A DNA stretch of 64,000 bases. Source: Prochlorococcus sp. AG-418-D13 (GTDB lineage: Bacteria; Cyanobacteriota; Cyanobacteriia; PCC-6307; Cyanobiaceae). The translations under genes were made by a program, and so were the position numbers. The DNA lies in assembly GCA_003214315.1 (NCBI GenBank), contig QCLU01000005.1, positions 1-64,000 on the forward strand, read 5' to 3'. The notes beneath the pieces are model-generated. The model searched no databases, had not been told where the DNA came from, and saw only the letters and a program-made list of their open reading frames with translations. This document shows, in pieces, positions 6,760-14,965 of this stretch (within the stretch, counting starts at the first letter, position 1; each line of letters begins with the position of its first letter).

Positions 6760-6813
6760 CCCGTTCCCTACTCCCATTTCATGCGTCCAGAGATATAAAC
6801 TTGGATGAACGTT
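6760..6813 (-). promoter_or_regulatory. Candidate glutamine riboswitch (Downstream-peptide/glnA-like)
   Basis: On the minus strand: AACGTTCATCCA at the 5' end, a TGGACGCATGAAA block in the middle and GTAGGGAACGGGAT at the 3' end. CGTTC and GAACG can pair as the closing stem, and CCA...TGG forms an internal stem. The same order of blocks (ACGTTCATC, stem, CGCAT, GGAACGGG) occurs at 26678-26729 before another small gene. It lies 24 bases upstream of the ATG at 6736. Class assignment is from memory of the motif and needs a covariance search. Confidence 0.5.
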
Positions 6814-6925
6814 AATGAACAATAACATCTTTAAAAAAATTCCGCGAGAGTAATTTTTACTAAATTTTTCTCAAAAAAATAAATATTGAATAGATACTAT
6901 AAATAAGGTTTTAATATTTCCTAAA

Positions 6926-7201
6926 TTAGGATAAGAAAATTGTTTGCGACCCATCATTATTATCCTGAATCACTATTTTTTTATTTGGGAAAATATCTGA
7001 TAATATTCTTTTCAAATTTGAATTATCTGAAGGAATTATATTACTCATATTTTTTGAATTAATTTTCCAATTTTCATCTACAAATAGTTCATTATCTTCA
7101 CCTTTTTTATTCTCGAGTGATGTCTTATTTAGAATCTTAAGTAAGAGTTCTGAATCATAATCTTTAAATTCTTCAGGGCTCTCTTTTAAATTTACAATCA
7201 T
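6926..7201 (-). CDS. Hypothetical acidic protein
   Basis: 91 residues, Asn/Asp/Lys-rich, starting MIVNLKESPEEFKDYDSELL. No signal peptide or membrane helix. C-terminal KIVIQDNNDGSQTIFLS suggests a beta hairpin. Function unknown. Confidence 0.55.
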   Translation of the reverse strand: MIVNLKESPEEFKDYDSELLLKILNKTSLENKKGEDNELFVDENWKINSKNMSNIIPSDNSNLKRILSDIFPNKKIVIQDNNDGSQTIFLS

Positions 7202-7396
7202 TATTTAGAAATCTAAGATTTCTTAATCTTGCATGAGAAATTTGAAGAATACAAGGTATTAATTACCTAAAAACTTCTTTCAAAAAAAATTTGGATGCAA
7301 TAAAATATTTTTTAAGAAAATTTAATTTAAAAAGATTAATTAATCATTTACACAATTTATTTACTTGTTAAGTTGCAAATAAGAGATTCAGGAAAA

Positions 7397-7528
7397 ATGC
7401 CAAGAGTAATTAACAAAAAAATTAGACTTTTAAGATGGTTAAACTCAGGCATGATATTACCATTAATGTTTATGGCTGCATCCTCATCTATCATTCTTTA
7501 TTGTATTTTATTTATCCTAATAAAATAG
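7397..7528 (+). CDS. Very small membrane protein
   Basis: 43 residues starting MPRVINKKIRLLRWLNSGMI. Basic N-terminus followed by a long hydrophobic region (LPLMFMAASSSIILYCILFILIK), probably one or two helices. GGAAAA lies just upstream of the ATG. No family recognised. Confidence 0.5.
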   Translation: MPRVINKKIRLLRWLNSGMILPLMFMAASSSIILYCILFILIK

Positions 7529-7537
7529 CTTTCTAAT

Positions 7538-7672
7538 TTAAGCAGCTAAGTTTTCCTCTGATTTAGACATAATAATTGCAGCTTTTTTTAATAAACTAAC
7601 TACTTCTTTTCTTCCAACTGCATTATCAGCTTGACACATTATTTCAGCATATTTTTTATTTATTTTTTTCAT
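7538..7672 (-). CDS. Small helical protein, paralogue of the protein at 27376
   Basis: 44 residues: MKKINKKYAEIMCQADNAVG then RKEVVSLLKKAAIIMSKSEE. Shares KKYA(E/D)-x2-x-QA(D/N)N, GRKE(V/A)-x-SL(L/I)K-x-A with the 45-residue protein at 27376-27513, so the two form a small family. Predicted two-helix hairpin. Function unknown; the paralogue sits behind a predicted NtcA promoter. Confidence 0.6.
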   Translation of the reverse strand: MKKINKKYAEIMCQADNAVGRKEVVSLLKKAAIIMSKSEENLAA

Positions 7673-7854
7673 AAATAGTTTTAATTTATTCTAAAATTGC
7701 CACACTATATGATGGTGTCAATCGTAAATAATTCTCATATATTATTTCTTTGATTATTTTTGCACAATAAAAATTACTCATTTATTATCCTTAAAGTTTT
7801 TTTTAATTGATGATTTCTAAGACTGACAAATATCAAAATTAATAATCCTTACAA

Positions 7855-8070
7855 TTAAGCAATATTAAAGGATTTAAAAACATACAATAAACCTCCGATT
7901 AGGATCAATATTGCAGCTCCATAAAAAATAAAAGGGATAATTGGATATTTATACAATATACACCTTACTTTTTGTTGTATGGCTTTTTTATCAAGTTGAG
8001 GCAACTTTATATCTTCAGTTTTTTCTCTAGGCGGAATACCTAAATTTTTTCTTCTCTTTGCCTCTCCCAT
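7855..8070 (-). CDS. DUF2839 family membrane protein
   Basis: 71 residues from the ATG giving MGEAKRRKNLGIPPREKTED, the family-typical start. The nine-residue extension to 8097 is rejected. One membrane helix near the C-terminus (IPFIFYGAAILILIGGLLYV). It starts 2 bases after the stop of the gene at 8073, so the two form an operon. Paralogue of 5524-5724. Confidence 0.78.
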   Translation of the reverse strand: MGEAKRRKNLGIPPREKTEDIKLPQLDKKAIQQKVRCILYKYPIIPFIFYGAAILILIGGLLYVFKSFNIA

Positions 8071-8072
8071 AA

Positions 8073-8303
8073 TTAGTACTGAGGTATTCCCATACATTTT
8101 AAATAATTATTATCAGCTAAATCTAAAATTTGATTCCATTCTTCATGAGATGTTTGCAAATTATTTTTAAAATCTTTATCAAATTTAAGAATACATCTTT
8201 TTTCTATATTTTCTGGAGAATTATAATTTCTTAAAAAAGTAACACTCAAATACGATAATGATGAAAAAATTATAATTACTTTAGCAATTCTAAAACTATT
8301 CAT
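8073..8303 (-). CDS. Small membrane-anchored or secreted protein
   Basis: 76 residues. N-terminal hydrophobic segment (AKVIIIFSSLSYLSVTFL, residues 7-24) acts as a signal or anchor. The remainder is charged with two Cys (KRCILKF, YLKCMG) that could form a disulfide. Upstream partner of the DUF2839 gene with a 2-base gap. Function unknown. Confidence 0.55.
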   Translation of the reverse strand: MNSFRIAKVIIIFSSLSYLSVTFLRNYNSPENIEKRCILKFDKDFKNNLQTSHEEWNQILDLADNNYLKCMGIPQY

Positions 8304-8384
8304 ATCTTAGATGATATTGCCATATAAATAAATAAGTTACTTTTTGGTTTTATAATTAATTTAATCTATTAAAACAATTATCAT

Positions 8385-8582
8385 ATGATAAATTCGGTAA
8401 ATTTCAACCATTTGCCTATTCAGGATTTGGTTGTTTCAGGGTTAATAATCTTTATAATGTCGACGATTATTGCTAATATTTATGACCCATTATTAGGAAT
8501 AACTTATGCATTTGGGAATATACTTACTCTTACTTTTTTGAGCTGGCTATACAAAGAGACTTGGAGTGATCCAAAGAAATAA
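8385..8582 (+). CDS. Small two-helix membrane protein
   Basis: 65 residues with two hydrophobic stretches (LVVSGLIIFIMSTIIANIY and ITYAFGNILTLTFLSWLY) and a short polar C-terminus. No motif recognised. Confidence 0.55.
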   Translation: MINSVNFNHLPIQDLVVSGLIIFIMSTIIANIYDPLLGITYAFGNILTLTFLSWLYKETWSDPKK

Positions 8583-8611
8583 ATCAAATTCAGAAAAAGA
8601 TAAATAAAAAA

Positions 8612-8725
8612 CTACTTCTGTATTTTTAACTTTGAAGAATACTTTGAATTAACTATGTAAGTTGCAACAAGAGATAGTATCAAAAAAAATAATAAGCTTT
8701 CTAAGGTAGATTGGGGCATAACCAT
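8612..8725 (-). CDS. Very small membrane protein
   Basis: 37 residues from ATG 8725 (MVMPQSTLESLLFFLILSLV), or 35 from the ATG two codons later. One membrane helix and a basic tail. Low complexity of evidence; kept because the start, helix and tail pattern match other real small genes in this zone. Confidence 0.4.
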   Translation of the reverse strand: MVMPQSTLESLLFFLILSLVATYIVNSKYSSKLKIQK

Positions 8726-8854
8726 GAGTAGTACCAAAAATGATATATCTCTAGAGAAACGAATTCTGAAAAAAAATCAACCCTTTGATTATTTTTTATA
8801 TTCAAACTTATAAATTTAATTTGTCTTATAAAATCACTAATATTTATGTTGATA

Positions 8855-9211
8855 TTAATTTGAAAAATATTTTTCTGCCCTCCTAAAGGCTTTTATTGCT
8901 CCTTTATAATCAAGATTTTTTAATCTTTCCTTACTTTTTTGTTCCAACATTTTTACTATTTCATTTCTCTTTATTTCATCAATTTTCAGCTTATGATCGA
9001 ATATAAGATCAAATTTTGAGGAATATAAACTAGATAATTCTTCTCTATATTTTTCAATAATTTTTTCATCGCAAGATTTGGATTTCAATATTACATTAGC
9101 CTTCATTTTGTCATCTATTGCCCCTTTAAAATTTCCTAGTTTAAATTTCTTTTCACTTGATCTCGTTAGCTTAATAATATTTCCCAATATCGATTCATTA
9201 GAATCTTTCAT
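8855..9211 (-). CDS. Hypothetical helical protein with two TPR-like units
   Basis: 118 residues. Two similar helical units are seen: KKFKLGNFKGAIDDKMKANV near residues 21-40 and ERLKNLDYKGAIKAFRRAEK near 95-114, separated by a long charged helix. The G-x-(F/Y)-KGAI-x-x-x-x-x-A pattern is that of TPR helix pairs, suggesting a protein-interaction role. No known family name. Soluble. Confidence 0.6.
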   Translation of the reverse strand: MKDSNESILGNIIKLTRSSEKKFKLGNFKGAIDDKMKANVILKSKSCDEKIIEKYREELSSLYSSKFDLIFDHKLKIDEIKRNEIVKMLEQKSKERLKNLDYKGAIKAFRRAEKYFSN

Positions 9212-9290
9212 TTATTTATCTGAAACTAGGTTAATGCTATCAGAATAAAGAAAAACAACTTATTTTTTTAATACTCAAATAATTAAACAA

Positions 9291-9590
9291 TTAACCAATA
9301 ACAAGTCCTTTTTCAAGAAGTAAATCGAAAACCTCCACACTTTTTGTTTTCCCAAATTTGGGGAGCTTATGTAAATCTAATATTTCAGCAAGGCACATAA
9401 TCCAATAAGTTTCTTTTTTTAAATTTAGACCTTCGCAAATATGGGTGGGGGCCGATTTAAAACAGCCAAATTCTGTTGATATATTAATGTTTATGATTTG
9501 AGTTTCAAGTTCCAGACTCAAAAGTTCTATTTCTTGCTCAGAAAGGGATGTCCCAAAAGAGTATGATTCAATTAAGAGTTGATAATTCAT
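9291..9590 (-). CDS. Hypothetical protein, paralogue of the protein at 27626
   Basis: 99 residues, soluble. Shares with the 96-residue protein at 27626 an LS-x2-EI-x2-L-x2-EL segment, AP-x2-IC-x2-L-x-L, then W-x2-C-x-A-x-x-LD and a C-terminal F-x2-L. The Trp/Cys spacing is preserved. Function unknown; the family looks lineage-specific. Starts 15 bases downstream of the DUF3764 gene on the same strand. Confidence 0.6.
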   Translation of the reverse strand: MNYQLLIESYSFGTSLSEQEIELLSLELETQIININISTEFGCFKSAPTHICEGLNLKKETYWIMCLAEILDLHKLPKFGKTKSVEVFDLLLEKGLVIG

Positions 9591-9605
9591 AAAAGATTTA
9601 TTTTT

Positions 9606-9887
9606 TCAAGAAATCCATCGAGTTATTTTTGTACCCGCATAAATATGCCCTGAAGCTTCAACAATAGGTTTTGTTTCAGGATTCATAAAAATATCGTACA
9701 GAACATTTTCTGGTCCTTGAAAAATTACAGTTGCCCTTTGAGGATCATCTAATGATTTACCAATATAATATGTTTTAACTCCCATTTCTTTAAACATCGA
9801 CTGCTGTTCCTCAGCATTCATATGAGATTCATATTGTTCAAACGTATTACTTAGTTGAAAATCTAAAATAGTCGTTTCAATAGTCAT
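9606..9887 (-). CDS. DUF3764 family protein
   Basis: 93 residues: N-terminal ILDFQLSNTFEQYESHM, central YYIGKSLDDPQRATVIFQGP and a C-terminal VEASGHIYAGTKITRWIS. This is the DUF3764 pattern, a small ferredoxin-like alpha/beta fold resembling stress-response monooxygenase-fold proteins. No active-site evidence. Function unknown. Upstream partner of the gene at 9291. Confidence 0.78.
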   Translation of the reverse strand: MTIETTILDFQLSNTFEQYESHMNAEEQQSMFKEMGVKTYYIGKSLDDPQRATVIFQGPENVLYDIFMNPETKPIVEASGHIYAGTKITRWIS

Positions 9888-10025
9888 AGTAGTAATAAGA
9901 TGCTTTTTAGATTTTAAATCTTTTTACAAAAAAATAATTGAATAATGATTAGTTTTTATTAAGCAATATATTAACTAATTTTTATTTATGAGTTATAAAT
10001 CAACTATAAAAAACAGATTTTAATT

Positions 10026-11369
10026 TTGGACTCAAAAATTTCTCCAAGAGAACAATGGACTAGTAAGTTGGGATTCATTCTTGCAGCTGCTGGTAGCGCA
10101 GTAGGTCTTGGTAACCTTTGGGGTTTCGCCTACAGAGCCTCTCAAGGTGGAGGTGCTGCTTTTGTACTTTTATACATACTAATCGTTTTAATAGTATGCC
10201 TTCCGGTATTTGTTGCTGAAATGGCTTTAGGAAGAAACGCTACTGCCAGCACATTGCTTGCACCAGTAAAGTTAGCTGGAAAAAATTGGTATCCATTAGG
10301 AATTCTTTTCTTTATAGCTCCGTTGGGAATAGCATCATATTATTCAGTCATAATGGGGTGGACCGCAGATACCTTGTTCCATTCATTATTTTTTGGATTA
10401 CCAAAAAATTTAAGTGAAGCAGAAGCTTTCTTTAGCTCAATTAGTAGTGGTAGCAGTGTTTTATTGGGGCACCTTTTAAGTCTCGTTCTTACAGCCATAA
10501 TAGTTTCATCAGGGATAAAAAAAGGAATCGAAAAGGTAACACGATTCTTTATGCCTATACTTTTTATAATTCTACTATCTCTAGCAATATGGGCCACTTC
10601 ACTTTCAGGCGCATGGGAAGGATATAAAACATTTTTGTTTAAGTTTGACTTTGATGAATTAAGGAACCCTCAAACCATAAGAAATGCTTTTACACAAGCT
10701 TTCTTTTCTTTAAGTTTAGGAATTGGAGTTATGGTGACTTATGCTTCCTATCTAAATAAAAAGAGTAATCTTCCAAAACTAAGTGCCGGAGTTGCATCAT
10801 TGGATACTTTGGTGGGTCTTATGGCAGGACTTATTACTTTTCCTATTGTTTTAACATTTGGTTTAAGTGATGCTATTTCTGAATCAACAGTTGGTGCATT
10901 ATTTATATCAATTCCTACGGGACTTGGTTCATATGGCGCGGTTGGAAGAATTGTAGCTGTTGCATTTTTTGCACTAGCTTATATTGCCGCAATAACTTCC
11001 TCTGTTTCATTATTGGAAGTTCCAGTTTCCTCTTTAATGGATAAATTTGGTTTTAAAAGAGAAAAATCTGTTTGGCTAATAACTCTTTTCCTATTCTTAG
11101 CAGGCATTCCTTCTGCATTGAACTTAAACATTCTTGGAACTATTGATTCGATTTTTGGAGGAGTATTACTTATCTTTGGTGGATTCTTGGTTACTTTCTT
11201 TATGGGATGGGTAGTACCTGGAAAGTTTAATGAAGAACTTAGTGATTCAAAAGTTGGAATCAAAACGACACGTTATTTGAAATTCATGACAAGATGGGTT
11301 GCACCCCCAATTATTGGTTTTGGACTATTTATTAGCGTGTTTGATTTGCTCAAAGGCTGGGTAAGTTAG
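10026..11369 (+). CDS. Sodium-dependent transporter, neurotransmitter:sodium symporter (SNF) family
   Basis: 447 residues with 11-12 hydrophobic helices. The N-terminal REQWTSKLGFILAAAGSAVG and following LGNLWGF match the NSS family TM1, whose unwound GNLWG region coordinates Na+ and substrate in LeuT. GGGAAFVLLY matches TM2. These carriers import amino acids or other small organic solutes using Na+, which suits a marine cell. The start is TTG, since no ATG is in phase near the conserved N-terminus. Substrate cannot be told from sequence alone. Confidence 0.9.
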   Translation: MDSKISPREQWTSKLGFILAAAGSAVGLGNLWGFAYRASQGGGAAFVLLYILIVLIVCLPVFVAEMALGRNATASTLLAPVKLAGKNWYPLGILFFIAPLGIASYYSVIMGWTADTLFHSLFFGLPKNLSEAEAFFSSISSGSSVLLGHLLSLVLTAIIVSSGIKKGIEKVTRFFMPILFIILLSLAIWATSLSGAWEGYKTFLFKFDFDELRNPQTIRNAFTQAFFSLSLGIGVMVTYASYLNKKSNLPKLSAGVASLDTLVGLMAGLITFPIVLTFGLSDAISESTVGALFISIPTGLGSYGAVGRIVAVAFFALAYIAAITSSVSLLEVPVSSLMDKFGFKREKSVWLITLFLFLAGIPSALNLNILGTIDSIFGGVLLIFGGFLVTFFMGWVVPGKFNEELSDSKVGIKTTRYLKFMTRWVAPPIIGFGLFISVFDLLKGWVS

Positions 11370-11744
11370 AAAAATTTTTAGAAATAATATAGTGCGAAAA
11401 TAAGCGGGCTGGTATAAGTCCATCAACAAATTAAATTAAGATACTTTTTCACATTATTTTAAAGCAAGCTTAAAAAAGACTCGTCAATATATAAGTATTT
11501 ACAGTGGTTCTTGGTTAAAAAATTGATATTTGGAGAAGTTCTTTTTTATTTTTTAAAAGTCTAAAAATTTTTTCCAAATAAATGTTTTAAATCTGATCCT
11601 ATTTTTAATTAAATATTAAATTTTTACTTATATTTAATCTCAAACGTATCGGCAAAAACCATCCCTAATAGAATCTATATAAGATACATTTAGGTATTTC
11701 ATTTAATAAAATTTGAGCGCCTAATAGAATAGATAACAAATTTG
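11370..11744. other. Gap without a recognised gene
   Basis: About 375 bases between the transporter and selO. AT-rich with many stops in all frames. I see no convincing small ORF, hairpin terminator or known RNA. It presumably holds the selO promoter and leader. Confidence 0.4.
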
Positions 11745-13448
11745 ATGTCAACCAAATCTGATTCATTAAAAGGAAAGCTTACAGAAAACTTTTCTGAATT
11801 TTCTAAACTATCTGACTATTCTTTTATGAATTCTCTTAAAGCAGATCCTGAATCAACAAAAGATGGAAATGATCATAAGCCGCGTTCAGTATATTCAGGT
11901 CATTACGTACCAGTTGTTCCAACTGCTATTCCAGAACCAGAATATATTTCCCATAGCAACAAACTTTTTAAAGAACTAAGGCTAAGTTCAAAACTTACTA
12001 AAGACAAGCATTTTTGTCGTTTTTTCTCAGGTGATATTTCTGTTGCTAATTATCCAATGAGTCCTGTTGGTTGGGCAACAGGTTATGCATTATCAATTTA
12101 CGGGACTGAATATACCCAGCAATGTCCCTTTGGCACTGGCAATGGTTATGGCGATGGCAGAGCAATTTCTGTTTTTGAAGGTTTATTCAATGGAAAAAGA
12201 ATGGAAATGCAACTTAAAGGCGGAGGTCCAACTCCCTACTGTCGTGGAGCAGATGGTAGAGCTGTCTTAAGGTCTAGCGTACGAGAATTTCTTGCACAGG
12301 AATTAATGGATGCCTTGGGAATCCCTACCTCAAGATCTTTAACACTTTATGTTTCACGTTCAGAAATAGTTAGAAGACCTTGGTATTCCAAAGGTTCCAG
12401 GTATTTTGAACCTGACATCATGATTGAAAATCAAGCGGCAATTACTACGAGAGTCGCTCCATCTTTTTTACGTGTAGGCCAGATTGAACTTTTTGCAAGA
12501 CGAGTTCGTAATAATGCTCATGATGAGGCCCTCAATGAACTAAAGATGATAGTTCAACATCTTATTGATAGAAATTATAAAGATGAAATTGAATATGATA
12601 TTTTAATTGAAAATAAAGTAATAAAACTAGCTTCTTTATACAGATCAAGACTGATATCACTTATAGCTAACTGGATGCGAGTTGGTTATTGCCAGGGTAA
12701 CTTCAATAGTGATAATTGTGCTGCTGGAGGTTATACCTTGGATTATGGCCCCTTTGGATTCTGTGAATTATTTGATCCAAGATTTCAACCCTGGACAGGT
12801 GGAGGTGAACATTTCTCATTTTTTAACCAACCTTCTGCTGCGGAAATCAACTTTAAAACATTCTGTTCCTCTCTTAGTCCGTTACTTTCAGAAAGCAAAC
12901 AAAATCAAGAAAAGTTAGATCAGATCGAAAAAGACTTTTCTGAATTGATGAACAAAGAGTTGAAGAAAATGTGGGCAAACAAGCTTGGCTTAGAACATTA
13001 CAACGAAACTCTAATAAATGAATTTTTTAATCTCATGATCATTTCAAAAGCAGACTATACAATTTTGTTCCGTAAACTCTCTAAAATACCGGATAAATTA
13101 GATTCGTTAAAAGACAGTTTTTATTTAGCAATTAATGATGAACTCAATAATAGGTGGGAAGTATGGCTTGAAAACTGGCAATCAATCTTGAAGAAAGAGG
13201 GAAATATTAAAGCGAAATCAACATCAATGAAATCCCTTAATCCAGCCTATACTTGGCGCGAATGGATGGTCGTTCCCGCATATGAAGAAGCTGAAAAAGG
13301 AAATTACAAAAAAATAAAAGAGTTACAGAATGTCTTTAGCAATCCATATATAGAACAACCCTCAGAAATAGATCAAAAATATAATCGACTAAAGCCAAGC
13401 CAGTATTTTAACTATGGAGGAGTATCTCACTACAGCTGTTCTTCATAA
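11745..13448 (+). CDS. selO: Protein adenylyltransferase SelO (YdiU family)
   Basis: 567 residues from ATG 11745; an adjacent TTG would add one residue. SelO transfers AMP from ATP to Ser/Thr/Tyr of target proteins and is a pseudokinase-fold enzyme tied to redox stress. Visible family features: SGHYVPVVPTAIPEPEYISH near residue 50, MQLKGGGPTPYCRGADGRAV near 152, SSVREFLAQELM near 174 and the NSDN...DYGPFGF metal/catalytic region near 325-340. The segment GNFNSDNCAAGGYTLDYGPF departs slightly from the usual NTDNMSI-type motif but keeps Asn and Asp. Single-gene transcript. Confidence 0.9.
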   Translation: MSTKSDSLKGKLTENFSEFSKLSDYSFMNSLKADPESTKDGNDHKPRSVYSGHYVPVVPTAIPEPEYISHSNKLFKELRLSSKLTKDKHFCRFFSGDISVANYPMSPVGWATGYALSIYGTEYTQQCPFGTGNGYGDGRAISVFEGLFNGKRMEMQLKGGGPTPYCRGADGRAVLRSSVREFLAQELMDALGIPTSRSLTLYVSRSEIVRRPWYSKGSRYFEPDIMIENQAAITTRVAPSFLRVGQIELFARRVRNNAHDEALNELKMIVQHLIDRNYKDEIEYDILIENKVIKLASLYRSRLISLIANWMRVGYCQGNFNSDNCAAGGYTLDYGPFGFCELFDPRFQPWTGGGEHFSFFNQPSAAEINFKTFCSSLSPLLSESKQNQEKLDQIEKDFSELMNKELKKMWANKLGLEHYNETLINEFFNLMIISKADYTILFRKLSKIPDKLDSLKDSFYLAINDELNNRWEVWLENWQSILKKEGNIKAKSTSMKSLNPAYTWREWMVVPAYEEAEKGNYKKIKELQNVFSNPYIEQPSEIDQKYNRLKPSQYFNYGGVSHYSCSS

Positions 13449-13490
13449 AAGTTCAATCCTCATACTGATAGAACAACTTTGTGAAAAATC

Positions 13491-13931
13491 TTATTTATTT
13501 ATGGCCGTAGGCATTCCAACTACTGATACAACTCCCACATGAAGTATGGCCGGCTTCTTTCCAACATTTTTCACATAGTGGGGGCCCTCATTATTACTCT
13601 CTATAAATGCATCACCCGCTTTAAAGAAATTAATTTCTTCACCCCTTACATGCTTTAATCTTCCTCTGGTGACATGAATCAACATTGGGGAAGGATGAGT
13701 ATGAATTGGAGTTTTAAAGCCAACTGGAATTTTTACTTTTAAGAGTCTTAATTCAGGCTTACCCTCGAGATAATTAAAATTTTTACCACTTAGTCCTTTT
13801 GAACTTTGAATAAGGGGTATAACTTCAATCTTTTCTTCAGCAAGAGATGGGTATGGTAAAGCTAAAGTCCCAATAAAAAGGAAGCAAAATGGAATAAATT
13901 TTTTTAATTTCATTAGATATTTTAATTTCAC
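13491..13931 (-). CDS. Secreted cupin-domain protein
   Basis: 146 residues. Signal peptide at residues 7-31 (KLKKFIPFCFLFIGTLALPY), cleaved near SLAEE. The ATG at codon 7 is an alternative start. The cupin barrel has a HTHPSPMLIHVTRG motif (two His of the first cupin box) and GDAFIESNNEGPHYVKN (second-box His). The Glu normally in the first box is replaced, so metal coordination may differ. Probably a periplasmic metal- or small-ligand-binding protein; substrate unknown. Confidence 0.75.
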   Translation of the reverse strand: MKLKYLMKLKKFIPFCFLFIGTLALPYPSLAEEKIEVIPLIQSSKGLSGKNFNYLEGKPELRLLKVKIPVGFKTPIHTHPSPMLIHVTRGRLKHVRGEEINFFKAGDAFIESNNEGPHYVKNVGKKPAILHVGVVSVVGMPTAINK

Positions 13932-13965
13932 TAATTGTAGGTAGTTATATAAAAAATAAACTAAT

Positions 13966-14127
13966 TTATTTTTTATATAACTTTTCTAATTGCTTAATTT
14001 CCTCTCTTAAATCCTTACCTCTCTTATTTAATTTATTATTATTAATAATTATTGGGATAATCCACCAAGCTTGAAGACCTAAAAAGATAAATACAAGAAT
14101 CAATAATTCAAAAGTACCAGGCTGCAT
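13966..14127 (-). CDS. Small membrane protein with coiled-coil tail
   Basis: 53 residues starting MQPGTFELLILVFIFLGLQA. One helix at residues 5-26, then a charged helix (GKDLREEIKQLEKLYKK). The FELLILVFIFLGLQAWWIIP arrangement is a common small-protein pattern in cyanobacteria. Function unknown. Confidence 0.6.
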   Translation of the reverse strand: MQPGTFELLILVFIFLGLQAWWIIPIIINNNKLNKRGKDLREEIKQLEKLYKK

Positions 14128-14200
14128 TTGATAAATAACCCTTCTTTGTTAGTAACACTATTCTAAAAGTTGTTAAACATTCCTGAGATATTCAATATTT

Positions 14201-14383
14201 CTAGGATGCCTCTAGTTCAATATTAAGTTCAATTCCCTTTGACATGATTGCTTCTTTAAATTCAATAAGTTTTGAAATTATTCTTTGCTTCTCAAGATCA
14301 GTTTTATGGATATCCTCTACAACTTCCTGCATTGCAAGTGTTACTTTTTGTAGTTTGATTTCTAGATCTTCCCTGTAATTCAT
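14201..14383 (-). CDS. Small coiled-coil protein
   Basis: 60 residues from the ATG giving MNYREDLEIKLQKVTLAMQE, entirely helical with heptads. The frame stays open to 14467, but the extra 28 residues are AT-driven hydrophobic sequence and I prefer the shorter form. Function unknown. Confidence 0.55.
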   Translation of the reverse strand: MNYREDLEIKLQKVTLAMQEVVEDIHKTDLEKQRIISKLIEFKEAIMSKGIELNIELEAS

Positions 14384-14532
14384 AAGCCTATAGAAATTAT
14401 CTTTTTTATTAAAAAACAAAATAATTATTAGTAAATAAGTACTTAACCTTAAAAGGATTGACAGCAAAACAAGGAGGATATAATTTATAGTACAAATGTA
14501 TTAATATTCAAAAAGCTTTATAAGGTGAAAGC

Positions 14533-14802
14533 ATGAAGCCTAATTACTCATTTGGTTGTAGCACTAGCATGCCAAACGGTTGTCTACTAAATCCCGAAGG
14601 CAGCAGAATAATCTTTTTCGAAGAATGCAAAAATTCCCCTAAACCTAATTTAAAAATTCATACTCATCTTTTCTACACAAATCACCTTGGAGAACCTGGA
14701 GGGTACAAATCCTCTGAAAGACTCAACATAGATTCAGCCTGGGAAAAGTGGCACGAACTACACCAAAATGGGTGGACAGAAGTATTGCACAATTACGGAT
14801 AA
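14533..14802 (+). CDS. DUF1651-like protein
   Basis: 89 residues. GCLLNPEGSRIIFFEECKNS followed by a HLGEPGGYKSSERL segment and C-terminal SAWEKWHELHQNGWTEV match the DUF1651 layout more fully than the copies at 539 and 3329. Soluble, function unknown. It is the last gene before the nitrate locus, so it marks the left border of that block. Confidence 0.65.
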   Translation: MKPNYSFGCSTSMPNGCLLNPEGSRIIFFEECKNSPKPNLKIHTHLFYTNHLGEPGGYKSSERLNIDSAWEKWHELHQNGWTEVLHNYG

Positions 14803-14905
14803 GTGATCCGGCCAAGAAAAAGCCTTTATTTTTTTATAAGCTTAAGAGTTTCCTAAAACATGGAATTCGGTGTCAAAAATAAATAATCAATATTTATTGA
14901 CATTT

Positions 14906-14919
14906 GTATATGAGGAAAC
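14906..14919 (+). promoter_or_regulatory. Degenerate NtcA-like site upstream of nirA
   Basis: GTA-N8-AAC, one base from the GTA-N8-TAC consensus. A TAAAAT hexamer at 14947-14952 lies somewhat further downstream than usual. If real, transcription would start just before the ATG at 14966. Weak evidence. Confidence 0.3.
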
Positions 14920-14965
14920 ATTAAATTGTCTAAAATTTCATAAGAATAAAATGATAAAAATTAAT

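Noticed and set aside
14384..14467. N-terminal hydrophobic extension of the 14201 gene
   Set aside because: The added residues follow AT-rich composition and the coiled-coil begins cleanly at ATG 14383.
14870..14965. Longer NirA from a GTG at 14870
   Set aside because: Added residues are unlike NirA, and the stretch holds an NtcA-like box, so it is probably leader.
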